From assembly GCA_001630475.1 (NCBI GenBank), contig KV419395.1:496001-560000 (forward strand): a stretch of DNA of 64,000 bases, written 5' to 3'. Below the pieces are notes generated by a model, which ran no database searches, had not been told where the DNA came from, and saw nothing but the letters and a program-made list of their open reading frames with translations. Both the position numbers and the translations under genes were made by a program. Below are positions 21,893 to 33,248 of the stretch, one piece after another (position 1 is the first letter of the stretch; the number at the start of each line of letters is the position of its first letter). Source of the DNA: Sistotremastrum niveocremeum HHB9708. Lineage: Eukaryota; Basidiomycota; Agaricomycetes; Sistotremastrales; Sistotremastraceae.

Positions 21893-24353
21893 ATGTCGTC
21901 GTTTACCAACGCACCTGGTGCCCCAGACATGGAGGTTGCCGAATCTTTTGGACCACCTGGAGGAAGTTTCGACTTCGAACCACTGGTGGAAACGCAGCCA
22001 GACGAGAGCCAACCCAGCTCTCAAGAGCTCCGGAAACAAAAGGCTGGGCTATGGGGCTATCTTCACCCATGCTCGCCTGATGTACAGAAGGTCGAATTCT
22101 CGAAAGACCTGACTACCTATCATTTTGGTCGCAACCCAGCCAACGAGGTGGTCGTCCCAGGGATCAGAATCAGTCAGTGTTAAAACGCGTTTCTTCCCTA
22201 ACTTTCCTATTCATCATTTCTACGTGACAGGTAACTTTCACTGTGAAATAAAATGGGACGGAACCAATGTGGTCGTCGAGGACAAAAGCTCAAATGGTAC
22301 CTTTGTAAGCGAACTCCGCTGTGGCCTAAACTTGTTCTCTTTTGACGACCGTTGCGAAAGATTGGAACACATAAAATTGGGAAAAATCAATCTCGTGTCT
22401 TGCGCGAGGGCAACGAATTCAGCCTGGGCGTGAGACCCACCGATGGTTCTCCTGATTACCGCTGGTTGTATCGCCATTATGGCAACGAAGAAACATCTCG
22501 TCGACAAGGATTCTGGTCTAAGTACGATATGGGAGACCGGCTTGGTTCGGGTGCTTTCGCTACCGTTTACAAGTGTATGGAAGTCTCGACTGGTACCTGG
22601 TACGCAGTCAAGGACATCGCGCGCAACCGTGCCATCGGTGTGCATGTCAATGAAGGGGCCCTGATGCGGGAAATCAACGTCCTTACCCGCCTTGATCATG
22701 TATGTGCACTCTATCAAAACCATGTCTCACTAAACCTGTTTTCAGCAAAACATTGTTCGCCTGCATGAAGTGTGCGAGGAAGAGAATAACCTTTATCTGG
22801 TCATGGAGCTTGTGGAGGGTGGTGAGTTGTTACATTATATCCTCCAATCTGGGGGTTTGTGTGAGTTTGTGATCGATCTTCTGCCAGGTCGCTTGGCTAA
22901 TTATGATTTCTCTGAAGCAGAAGGAGAGACCTGCCGAATTGCCTATCAAATCTGCCAAGCCATGAGCTATATCCATAGCCAAGGAATTTGCCACAGGTAG
23001 GTGCTCATGCTACTGGAGTCAACCTTGTCTCAGTTTGACTCTTTCATCCCTAGGGACCTCAAACCCGAGAACATTCTTCTTACCAGAGACAGACCCCCGA
23101 ATGCGAAGGTCGCCGATTTCGGTTTAGCGAAGGTGGTCGAAGACGACACCTTCCTGAAGGTCGGTGAAAGACTACTTCAACCATAGTCATATTCTCATCT
23201 GATTCGGCAGACTATGTGTGGAACGCCAGCATATCTGGCTCCCGAAGTCGTTTTACGTGGCCCAGACAATCGGTATAACGATCGCGTAGATTCTTGGTCC
23301 CTTGGGGTCATCGTATATGCTATGTAACGCTTATCCATTTACACAAAGAATCCTCCTCACTGCATTTACAGGTTGACCAATTCATCCCCGTTCATAGAGA
23401 ATGAAGAGCTCCCACTGAGGGAACGTATTGAAGGTCGCAAAATCAACTGGACTCCGTTTCATTACCACGATAGTTACTGTGTGTTGATCTTTTTCCCTCT
23501 CTAGACATTTGGACTAATTGAGTTTATTTCAGGCGTCAGCTTTATGCGTGCATTGCTGGATACTGAGCCATCGGCTCGCCTGTCTTTGACCGATGCTTTA
23601 CAACATCCTTGGTTTCGCCAGTTTCGGTTGACTGGTGACAATGAAGATCCCGCCGATCGTGACGACAACGCGTCTTTCTCGTCGGCGGCAGACCCCTATA
23701 AATTCTCCTTGGATTCTCAGATGTCTGGAACTGGTCAAGATGCGACGGCACTTGACTGTAGCCAACCTTTTCAAAATTTAAACTTGAACACCAAAGTGGA
23801 GTTTGATCCTGGTCCCCCCTACACTCCTGAGAAAACCTCGAACGGAAGTATCGTGGTTCCAGGTTTCGTACACTTGGCTAAGAAAGAGGAGATTGGGATG
23901 AGTGTTGACGAGGATACATCAGCTGGTCCCTCAAAACCAGTATCCAATGGACGGGCACATGGTCGTCCCTCTCCTGAGGGCGAAAGTGAGGCTATGGTTC
24001 GCAAAAGGAAAACACCACCCGGAAGTTTTCAATCGATGGACTCCTCTCCTCTTTCTTCGGCTCCTCCGTCATTTACGGGCAGCGATGCCGAGCTTTACGG
24101 CACCCATGAGAAACCCAAGTCTTCGAAGAACAGTAGAGCCGTCCGAATGAAAATGGATGATTCTCCGACGACTCACGCTGCTCCTAAGCCCGCGTCAAAG
24201 GGTGCCAACGGAAGGAACGCGGGGAAAGGCAAAAAGGCTGCTGTCGTGAACGACGATGAGGATGACGACGAAGACCTTTATGGTGAGGGCGCACCTGTTG
24301 CGGGCCCTTCCACGCGCCAGACCCGTGCGAGTGCGCGGAATCGCGCTCATTAA
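21893..24353 (+). CDS. CHK2: FHA-domain checkpoint kinase, Chk2/Cds1/Rad53 family
   Basis: A nuclear DNA-damage checkpoint Ser/Thr kinase. Nine exons: 21893-22172, 22231-22304, 22361-22699, 22746-22860, 22918-22996, 23054-23159, 23211-23323, 23372-23478 and 23533-24353. They sum to 677 residues. The N-terminus holds an SQ/TQ cluster ([14 protein letters not shown]), the usual ATM/ATR target. The FHA domain follows: [30 protein letters not shown]. The kinase domain has [11 protein letters not shown] (Gly loop), YAVKDIA (Lys), [19 protein letters not shown] and TPAYLAPEV. The 23533-24353 exon encodes the last kinase helices and a long disordered tail with a basic stretch ([12 protein letters not shown]) that could be a nuclear signal, ending in acidic runs and RNRAH. 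Intact, with all key catalytic residues. Confidence 0.95.
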
Positions 24354-24800
24354 TATTTCTTGGAAAAGAGAACACCGTTTCATTGATTTTGTTTCTGATT
24401 CTACAACACTCACATTGCTCTAAAACTCGTCTCACACAGGAAACCTGTGTTCTTTCTCCGCATTATAGCTCTATTGTTTTGTCTTTTTTTAATGTCTCGT
24501 TCTGGGTCACATTTGTAGCATAGTTTCTTGAAAGCTCCATGTCTTGAGTCTCCAATGATGAATATTGATATATTCACTATGAGAGCACAACGTATGGTGG
24601 TGCAGGAAGGACAGACACAAGAAGAAACAAATATGAAACAAATGAGGAATAACAAGAGCAGGACAACAAGATAGAAAGCCGATAGATACAAAGGGTATTA
24701 GAGAGTGGAAGGCATTTGAAATGCCGACGAACTCGAGAGCAGTAAGAAAGGCGAAAACGACAGAAGAAAAATAAGAGAGTGAGCGAAAATAATACAGTTG
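24354..24800. other. Convergent 3' region of CHK2 and the Zn2Cys6 gene
   Basis: AT-rich and purine-biased, 447 bp between two facing stop codons. It should hold both polyadenylation sites. I see no gene in it. Confidence 0.5.
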
Positions 24801-26379
24801 TTAATCAGAAGGACGAGAAGGGGCTAGAGGTGAAGTATTGTCCTTGCTCCTGCCTTTGCGCCTTGAAGGGGCACCCAGACCGGAGCCAGAACCAGAAGCT
24901 GAACGAAGACTTGACGGACCAGGTAAGTCGTCGATCGCGGATATAGGGTTTGCAAATACAACTGGAGGGGGCTCGTCCGCTCTTGGAGCACGTTTGCGAT
25001 GTCCACGACGGGAGAGAGGAGGCTTGTCGCAGTCCAGCGATCGTTTCCAACACGGCCTGTGTTTTTTTCTATGAATTTCAAAAGCAATTTGAGATGGCGA
25101 TAACGTACATGCAAGCACCGACGTCTTTGTTCCCTGAAGGACCGGCGCAACATGCGATCTTGCGTCGTCGACAGAAGTAACAAGCTACTTGGGGTTTCTT
25201 CTCTTCTTTCGCTTTGGCTCCGGGAGCACGCTGAACGGGTGAAGCGCTGTTGACGGCGGGGACGGCGGGTGGCATCTCCACTTGCTGATTCGGTGCTGGT
25301 CCGACGTCGATGTGTTGTTGGACCGGTGACTCTTCGACCAGATCGTCTTCTGTGTCTTCGAGCTTTGTGGGTGGGGATTGATAAGACCAGTCCTGTAACG
25401 ATGACGACGAGGTTGGAAGAGGCGCGGAAGGGGGTTCGACGGGGCGAGTGTAATGCTGCTGGCCCGGGTGGACTTGGATGGAATGAGAAAGAGGATGAGC
25501 GGATTGAGGGGAAGTTAGGCTCGAATTGGAAGGTGCCGGAGCAAGATCTGGGTTGAAAGCACGTTGGTTGACATGAGGCAACTTGTGTTGACGCTCAGAG
25601 TCGTCTGGGGAAGATGAACCGGAAGAGTATGGGTAGGGAGAGGCCTCGGGATCGTATTGGAGTGTATACGAATAGGGCATGGGCTCGGGGAGCGGAGTGG
25701 CGGACGTGGGAGCACGAGCATGAAGGTGAGCAGCCGAGGGAATTAGGCGCTCGGAGAGAGTTGGTGGGAGGTAAGATGGCTCAGGATTCGAATTGACGTA
25801 AGCGCTTTGTGGAGAGATCGAAGAGACTTCCGTTGCAGGATCCGCGAAGTAGCCATCATCGATGGTCTGCTGCGATTGGTAGTGCGAGTTCTGGTACGGG
25901 TAGGCGCTCTGGGGAAGCGCAGAGACTGCCTGCGGGTAAAAGTGAGATTAGGACAGGAGCGAGCAGATGACCCGCACCGTATACTCGATAGGAGTCGCGA
26001 TATAGTGCACCGAGTAGTTTGGCGGTGCCTGGGGCTGTTGGGGCTGCTGCTGGGTCACAGGCCAGCTCTGGGGATACTCGGGAGGCGCAGAATAATAGAC
26101 TGGCGACGCGGTGTCCTGGGGATGGGGCTGGTAGTTGGGCGAGTAGTGCTGGTGCGGCGATGCGTGCGAGTCGAGCGAGAGGTGGGTGGTGGCCGAGCTG
26201 AGATGGCCGATGCGGGTGTCGATGCTGTCGAGCGTCGGTCGCTGTGGATGGTGATGAGGATGGTGGTGGTACTGGTCGTCAAAGGGCGGGAAGGGCGGGT
26301 GCTGCCAGTGGGCGTAGACGTCGGGGGCGACGTGCTGACCGTTGTCGACGTGGACATGCGACATGGAGAGAGCAGACAA
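24801..26379 (-). CDS. Zn2Cys6 transcription factor with C-terminal DNA-binding cluster
   Basis: Three exons: 26379-25978, 25929-25109 and 25056-24801, with introns of 48 and 52 nt. The N-terminal two thirds are disordered: His-rich (HHHPHHHPQ), then Gln/Pro-rich and Ser-rich. The zinc cluster lies near the C-terminus: QVACYFCRRRKIACCAGPSG followed by GACMPCWKRSLDCDKP, with the second intron inside the cluster (TGCAT|GTACG). The six Cys and the basic RRRK fit a fungal GAL4-type binuclear cluster of the basidiomycete kind. After it come a basic stretch (RRGHRKRAPR) and a Ser/Arg-rich tail. I see no fungal-specific 'middle homology' domain, so this is a short, activation-domain-first factor. 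Targets unknown. Start codons of this gene and the transporter on the other strand are 336 bp apart. Confidence 0.85.
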
Positions 26380-26715
26380 AGCGCCAGGGAAGGAGTCGAC
26401 GCCTTTAAGGGATCAATGGAAGATGCCGGAAAAGGAAAAGCCGGGTCGCTCGCCAAAAAAATATTCGCGTCGAAAAAGAAATCGCGAAAAAATTCGAGAC
26501 GCAACGCACGCGAGATCTCGATCTCTGTCGCATTTTATTTGCCCGGATCAGGGCCAATTGCAGGGTTTCTTCGCCCCAGACTTGCCTCATCTGGTTCCGC
26601 GCGGAAGCAAATTTGGTCCCGCGATTAATCAGATCTCCCACTCATCTCGCCTCCGATCCGGTCCGACGCTCGACCCTTTGGTCCAGCCCTCACTCTATTT
26701 CACTCTCCGCACGCC
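26380..26715. other. Divergent promoter of Zn2Cys6 factor and BRE4-like transporter
   Basis: A 336-bp gap between two divergent start codons. Long frames cross it but they look like chance, with no domain. No clear TATA box. Confidence 0.45.
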
Positions 26716-29700
26716 ATGCCCGACTTTGAGCCCACTAGTACGCCCCCTCGCCCGCCCTCCCGCTCCCCGTTCCCGACGCTCAGGACGTCCTGGCCACGCT
26801 CTCCCTCGTCGTCGCTCCCGCCCCGCACATCCATCGCCGCCTCCCCGCAATGGTCGCTCTTTCGCGAGATGATGTCACTCGACTCTCCTACGCCTCCCAA
26901 ACAACGCGTGTCATCATCTTTCCCTGATCACGCCGACCTTTCTCCAGTGCCTTCTTTCGCTGAACCACTAAAGCTTCCGACCCACCACGAACACTCTGAT
27001 CCATCGCAACGAGACCTTCACGAGAGCGACGACAACGACAACGACCGCACCTTCTTTCTCGCATCTCCAAAGCCTCCCCTACCCTCTCCCAAGTGGCGCT
27101 TGCCTCCGCTCTACAAAAAGGTGCTCAAGTGCACACTTGCATATTTCATTGGATCGCTGTTCACATTCTCGCCCTGGCTCGCCGAGCTCGTCTCCCGCAT
27201 CACCTCCAGCAATGGCGTACCATCACCCACCGGTCACCTAATAGCCACTGTGTAAGCTTTTCTTTTTTTTTGATGACCCTGGATCTCAGATGATGTCTCA
27301 ATCTCGATCGCACTAGTGCTGTATATTACAACCCAGCTGTAACTCGTTCTCTTTCGGCATCTCCTATTCTATTCACCCTCTCTCCAACAGAAAACAATAG
27401 GCGCAATGACAGAAGCAGACGCATATTGCTCTCTCGGCGTCTTCTATTCTGCCTTTATTTCTCTCGCCAGCATGTCCATGTATTGGTTTCTCGAAGTACG
27501 CGACGGCTGGCAGTGGCTTGCCGATCTCCTCGTCCTCGTGTGGATCGCTCTCGGCATGAGCCTAATTGCCTGGATGAAGGTCTGGATGAGCAAGCCCTCA
27601 TTCAATACCGGTCGGTTCTTGTTCACCCCACATCTCTCTCTCACCCACGTTCTCACCTTCTTCTCCAGCCTGCAGCATGATGGCCATCATCATTTTCATC
27701 GTGTTCGTGCACCGTCCAGCCTCACGTCTTTGTCCCTCACAACGTTGTCTAGAGTCGTCAAGGAAGGTGGTCTGGAAATGCTTCTGCAAGTCGCGTTCCT
27801 GGTCTTCCTCGGCGCTGCCATTTCGAATATAGTCTGTTTCACCGTGTGGCCGGAAAGCGCCGCATCTATGCTACAGTGAATTGCTGCGCAATCTTTTTCT
27901 CTCCTGCCCCTTTTTCTGATTTAGACCGCAGAGATGACATCATCCGAACTTTAGACTCTTTTTCCACCCTCTTATCAGCACTCACTCAGTCATTTCTCCT
28001 TGATTCCGCCGGTCTCAGTGGAGAAAAGGTCCAACTTGCGGTAGAGGCTCATCAAAAGTCGTTCACATCACTCAAACGTGATCTATCTGAAGCATACTCG
28101 GAATGGTTCTGGACAGAGGCAACCCGCTCTACACAAGCTTACGACGACGCTGTCGATTCACTGAATAGGCTCGCGCAACATCTCGGAGGTCTTCGAAGCG
28201 GCGTCAAGCTTCAGTCGGATATCATCAACAGTTACCGATCACAAGCTCAAGCGACAGAGCGATCAACCCCGAGTCGAGACGATGGCGGCGCCGACCAGTT
28301 CGACGCTGCCCTGGCCGTCTTCGTAGACCTGGTAAAGCAACTTGATCCAACCGTACAGGGACTTTCGGTGCGCGCGTTTCCTTGCTTAGCCGGATGGTTC
28401 TCATCTTCTGTAGACCCAATTCACCCGAGCTTTCAAACAAATGAGTGACGCGTTTGTGAATCCGCGTTGGGAAGAAAGTCAGATAGAGCAGCTCGCTGAG
28501 CTTGCAGAAGATATTCGGAAGACTCTGTATCAGTTTGAGAGCACTTCCAACCATGCTGTTAGTTCCCCGGATCCATGCTGGCTCTATTCTCACGGAGTTT
28601 TAGGTCCTCAATCTCTATAGACGTTCTGCCTCGATCGACAATGAAAATTCCTCCAAGGCATCTGTGTTATGGAATGAAAGTGAAGGTGTTTTCTTGATAT
28701 ATTTGTGAGTGTGTTGCATGTAGTTGTCTGCCCTTATAGTAACACCTCCGCAGCTTCATTTTTACGCTTCAAGAATTCGGACAAGAGCTGCTTTCGCTTG
28801 TAGACGCCATGTCCCGGATATACATGGTGCAGAGTGCCCGAGCGGCGCGTCCGTCCATTTTTGTTCGCGTCTTCCGGTACTTCATCCCCCGGTCGCAGCC
28901 CGCGGCTCCCGAACCTGGACCTGTACCCGACCCAGCTTCCCAAAAATCACCACGAAGGCCCGGTACCAAACGCAGCTTGAGTACGCAACCCCATTTGAAA
29001 CAACAGTCTAGTATATTAATGGTTAACCTTTAGCGAACTTGATAAACCAAGCCCGGGGAGACCGAGCGCCGTTCCCCCGAGTTCAACCTCATGCTCCTAA
29101 TACAGTTCAGACGCCGTCTATGAGCTCGTTGTCATTCACTGGTCGGCTCAAGCGAATGTTTTGGGCTTTGGGTGCGAAAGTGAAAGAACCTGGGATTTTA
29201 TATGCTATCAAGGCGGGACTTGCTACGGCTCTTCTTGCTGCGCCTGCTTTCTTCGAGACTACTCGACCGCTGTTTGTGGAATATAGAGGGGAGTGGGCTC
29301 TGATTTCTGTATGTTGACATCGGTCTTGGGGTATTTGTATACGTGCTAAGATTTGCGCAGTTCTTTGTCGTGATTTCTCCGACGATCGGCGCAGTGGGTA
29401 TCATGTTTGATCAGGGTAAACGGGGGCTAACTTTGTTCTCAGACAAATTTTCTTAGTCTGCATCGCATCGGCGGGACATTGTACGCAGTTTGTTTATTTC
29501 TTGGCGAGCCAAGCTTTATTCTGTTTTGACTTTTTTTCAGACTCGGGGCCGCCTTTGCTCTGGGAGTTTATTCATTGTTCCCTTCAAATCCAGTCGTACT
29601 ATCAATAGCTGGAGCGCTCTTCTCGTTACCGTGTTTTTGGCTGATCGTTGCAAAGCCACCATACGCCACTTCGGGCAGATTCATTTTGCTGACTTATAAT

Positions 29701-30871
29701 TTGACATGTTTATTCTGGTGAGCCAGTACGCAGTATTTGTCGTACATCTCTAACCTGTGTACAGCTATAATTCTCGCGGAGAAGACCTAAAAATATGGAC
29801 CATTGCATATCATAGAGTGGCCGCAGTTATTCTTGGCGTGATCTGGGCATTCCTCGTGAGCCAATTGTGGTGGCCTTCGGAAGCTAGGAAAGAGCTGATG
29901 AAGTCTCTCAGCGAGTGCGTGCCGTGATGCATTGATTGTAAACTTTTGCTGATAATTTGACAGTTTATGTCTGAACATGGGATGGTTGTACAACCAACTT
30001 GTCACGGCCTACTCCATTCCACCCGAGGCTTTGAATAGAGCGATTCCTGCTGATACGCACGAACTGAGCCGCACAGCTAGCGGCCTAAACCCGCTGGCCA
30101 CCTCACAACTTGAAACATCAATCAGAGAATTTCAGGCTATGTGAGTGCTTGGCCACGTTCCCGGAATTCCTTTGTTGATCGCCACTGACTCGGACAGGGA
30201 GCTGCACCTGCAACTTCAGTTGATTCACCTTGAAGGGCTCTTGGCACAAACGCAGCACGAGCCACGTCTCAAGGGTCCGTTTCCTATCGCCATGTATCGT
30301 GGCATTCTGAGGAGTTTGCAAACTATATTGGATCGATTGCACAGCATGAGATGCGTGACAACTCGTGCTGACTGGTTCACAGTAAGGATGTCGATGCCTC
30401 AGTAGAGTTACCAACTGAGTGTGGGTTTTAGAGCGTGCGGAGGGATTTTATCATTCCCGTGAATCGTGAGAGAAGAGAGATGGTGGGGAACGTCTTGCTC
30501 TACTTTTCAACACTGTCTTCTGCGTTTCGGCTCAAGACGCCGTTACCGCCGTACCTGCCGCCGGCAGAGAAGTCTCGGCAGCGTTTGGTAAGCGGGCTTA
30601 TCCGACGGCTATGCTGTTTCAGGGGCGGTTCTGACAAAAAGTGTATTTTTGTAATTCGCAGGTGGAAGCCATTCGTAACCTGGATATCGTTAGGAATCGT
30701 GACGTGCAGGGATCACGGCAGTTGCTTTATCATGCATATGCATTGTCAATGCAGAGTGTTATCCACGAGTTGGACTATCTCGGGCGGACGCTTCAGGAGG
30801 CATTTGGTGTTATTGGGCAGACCGCGGAAGACTTTGAGCGGCTGTTCCGAGCGTTGGACATGGCTACGTAG
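26716..30871 (+). CDS. BRE4-like membrane transporter (ArAE_2_N plus DUF2421)
   Basis: About 18 exons, 17 short introns. Coding starts MPDFEPTSTPPRPPSRSPFP with a long Ser/Pro-rich cytosolic leader. The first membrane block begins KCTLAYFIGSLFTFSPWLAE and continues through VYYNPAKTIGAMTEAD and AFLVFLGAAISNIVCFTVWP. A helical cytosolic region follows (DDIIRTLDSFSTLLSALTQS). The second membrane block has GILYAIKAGLATALLAAPAF, WALISFFVVISPTIGATNFL, LLGAAFALGVYSLFPSNPVV and AYHRVAAVILGVIWAFLVS, then the DUF2421-like tail (LDYLGRTLQEAFGVIGQTAE), stop at 30871. This two-block layout is that of fungal BRE4-type proteins related to aromatic-acid exporters. Exon 2 (27317-27338) is only 22 nt. Substrate unknown. 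Confidence 0.85.
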
Positions 30872-31037
30872 GCGGGACTGCGAGCGGCTGTGTTAGTTGG
30901 AGCGATCGTGGATGTTGTGGGTGCGGCATGGATAGTTCGGGTGTGTCACGTCACACCCGCGTCACAAGTTCTTTCCACATAACAACTGCGGAGTATCCGA
31001 CGGTCTTGTCCTGCACGCTCCCTTACTCACTCTCACC

Positions 31038-33113
31038 ATGTACTGGACCACTCTGATACCTCTTGCATATTTTCTTTCTTTATCTGCTGCCGTTCCCCTC
31101 GACGGCTCGTCCTCGCTACACGTGCCACTCTCGCGGCGTGCCCCAAAGACAAAGACCCCCGAGCAGTTGGCAGCCTATAGACAGCATGTTAGCAAGAAGT
31201 TTCGTCCTAATGCATCATCGCACTCCAAACGAGCCAGCACTGGCACCGTCTCCATAACCAACGAAAACGCTGACAGCTCATACTTTGGCACCATCCAAGT
31301 CGGCACTCCTGTGAGTCTTGCACCGATCCCGAGCAACCGCATTTCACTGATCATCGAACTCGTTGCAACAGTCCAAAGACTATAATGTTATTCTTGATAC
31401 TGGCTCAAGGTGAGCAGTTTCATGCTTTTCTGTGCAAGAGCGCCGCTGACGTGGTCATCAGTGACCTGTGGCTGGCAACCACGGGATGTCAAGGATGCGA
31501 CAGCGGCATCCCCCTATTCAACCCTTCATCCTCCTCGACGCTTGGCACGTCGACCGACCAACTCACCATTAATTATGGCAGTGGTTCCGTCGCCGGAACC
31601 CTTGCACAAGACACTGTATCGATAGCCGGATTCACCATCTCAAAACAAATATTCGCCACGGCCACGGAAGTTTCGCAAGGCCTCATCGAGGACGATATCA
31701 CCGGGCTCCTAGGCTTGGCGTTTCAAACTATTGCATCCACGCAGTAAGTCCATTTCTTGTCAATTTCGGCTATCGGCCTTCTGACGTGCCCTCAGAGCGC
31801 TTCCTCTCGTCCAAACGCTCGCTCAACAAAATACGTTCACTGACCCTATCATGTCATTTTATCTCACTCGGTGCGTATTCGCAAACTTTCTTTGGAGCAA
31901 TTTTCTCACTCTCGGCATGCAGTTTCCTCGATGACCCCCAAGCTCAAACTGAGGAGCCTGGAGGCACCTTAACATTGGGAGGAACTAATTCAAGTCTGAT
32001 GCAAGGGAACGTCGACTTTGTTGACATCCCTTCATCTGTGACGCCAAGCTTTTGGCTCATTCCCCTGACCCGTTCGTCTCTCCCTCTATCGTTCTTGCAT
32101 TTTTGCTGAGTCTGTTTTGCCAGAGGTCACCGTTCAGGGCACGAACGTTGCTATCTCCCAGTCGGGCACTGATTCCCTTGCCGCGATCGACACCGGTAAG
32201 CTTTTGTCATATCCCGTCTCGCATCGTGCTCTTACTAACTCTTCTACTAGGAACTACTCTTATTGGAGGACCTACTGACGTTGTTACTCAAATCTACTCC
32301 AACATCAAAGGTTCCCAACAAGGCACTGGTCAACTCGAAGGCTACTGGACTATTCGTGAGTGACATCGATTTCGTCATAAGCTCCCTTTCTAATTCGCGC
32401 CTTAATTTAGCTTGCAACACTGACGTCAATGTGAGTTTGGATCGGAGTAATTCTATCACCCTTGCTGACGTAACGTAAAGGTTGCAATGACTTTCAGCTC
32501 ACAGTCTTGGCCTATCAGCCCAGCTGATTTCTCTGTTCAACAACTTCAAGGCAATCAGTGTCTCGGAGCGATCTTTGAACTTGACGCCGGCGGTCAAAGC
32601 TCCGGTGGCGGCCCAGACTGGGTGATCGGCGATACTTTCCTTGTAAGTTGTCTCGGAATATCAAATGTGTTATAGCCTCATCCTGCAACCCAGAAAAACG
32701 TCTATTCCGTCTTCCGATACACCCCTCCTTCGGTCGGATTTGCTCAGTTGGCTTCATCTGTACAAGGTTCGTCTTCCACTTCAGGGACATCCACAGACCC
32801 CAAATCCACGTCGACACCCGCACCCATTTCATCCCATTCCACCCGCCCGCCCCTATCCTCCTCTTCATCGAATGAAACCTCATTCGTGTCTTCCTCCTTT
32901 TCAGGTTCCACCCCTACAGCATCCGGCACTCCTCAGGGGTCCAAGACGCGCGGAAACCCTCTCCCGACAGGAACACCATCGGGCAGCGCATCCAACCCCT
33001 TCTCCACGCCTTCCGGAAGTCCTACTAGTAGCGGCGCATCACCTTCAGCGGTGGCAAGTGTGTTATTGGTCGCCACCGTTCTTATGGTCAGAACGCTCGG
33101 GTTGATGTGGTAA
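31038..33113 (+). CDS. Secreted pepsin-family aspartic protease with GPI-type C-terminus
   Basis: Ten exons: 31038-31310, 31372-31409, 31462-31743, 31796-31870, 31923-32071, 32124-32195, 32251-32355, 32411-32430, 32481-32642 and 32694-33113; 531 residues. A signal peptide (MYWTTLIPLAYFLSLSAAVP) and a basic propeptide precede the mature domain (SSYFGTIQVGTP). Active-site Asp motifs are VILDTGSSDLW (split by an intron after DTGS) and AAIDTGTTLIGGP. The flap region is INYGSGSVAGTLAQD. The body ends VIGDTFLKNVYSVFRYTPPS. A Ser/Thr-rich linker of about 100 residues follows, then a hydrophobic tail (AVASVLLVATVLMVRTLGLM), the layout of GPI-anchored yapsin-like proteases. Probably at the cell surface or wall. 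Confidence 0.93.
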
Positions 33114-33248
33114 TCGGACCACGCATTGTACAGATTTGTAGCGCTTTATTTCTTGACATTACCATAAATCTCTCGATCCATTGGATAGGTCAATTATTGA
33201 TAGTATTTGGAAGAACACGAACATTCATTGCATTGTATCTACATGTTG

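Noticed and set aside
22861-22917. Apparent stop (TAA) in the CHK2 kinase domain if the acceptor at 22920 is used
   Set aside because: The acceptor three bases earlier (GAAG at 22917) restores GGLSEGETC and the normal kinase frame, so no disruption.
25807-26628. A 273-codon open frame on the plus strand
   Set aside because: It is antisense to the Zn2Cys6 gene, whose biased codons (Gln/His/Pro) create an Arg/Val-rich shadow frame. No domain, no homology feel.
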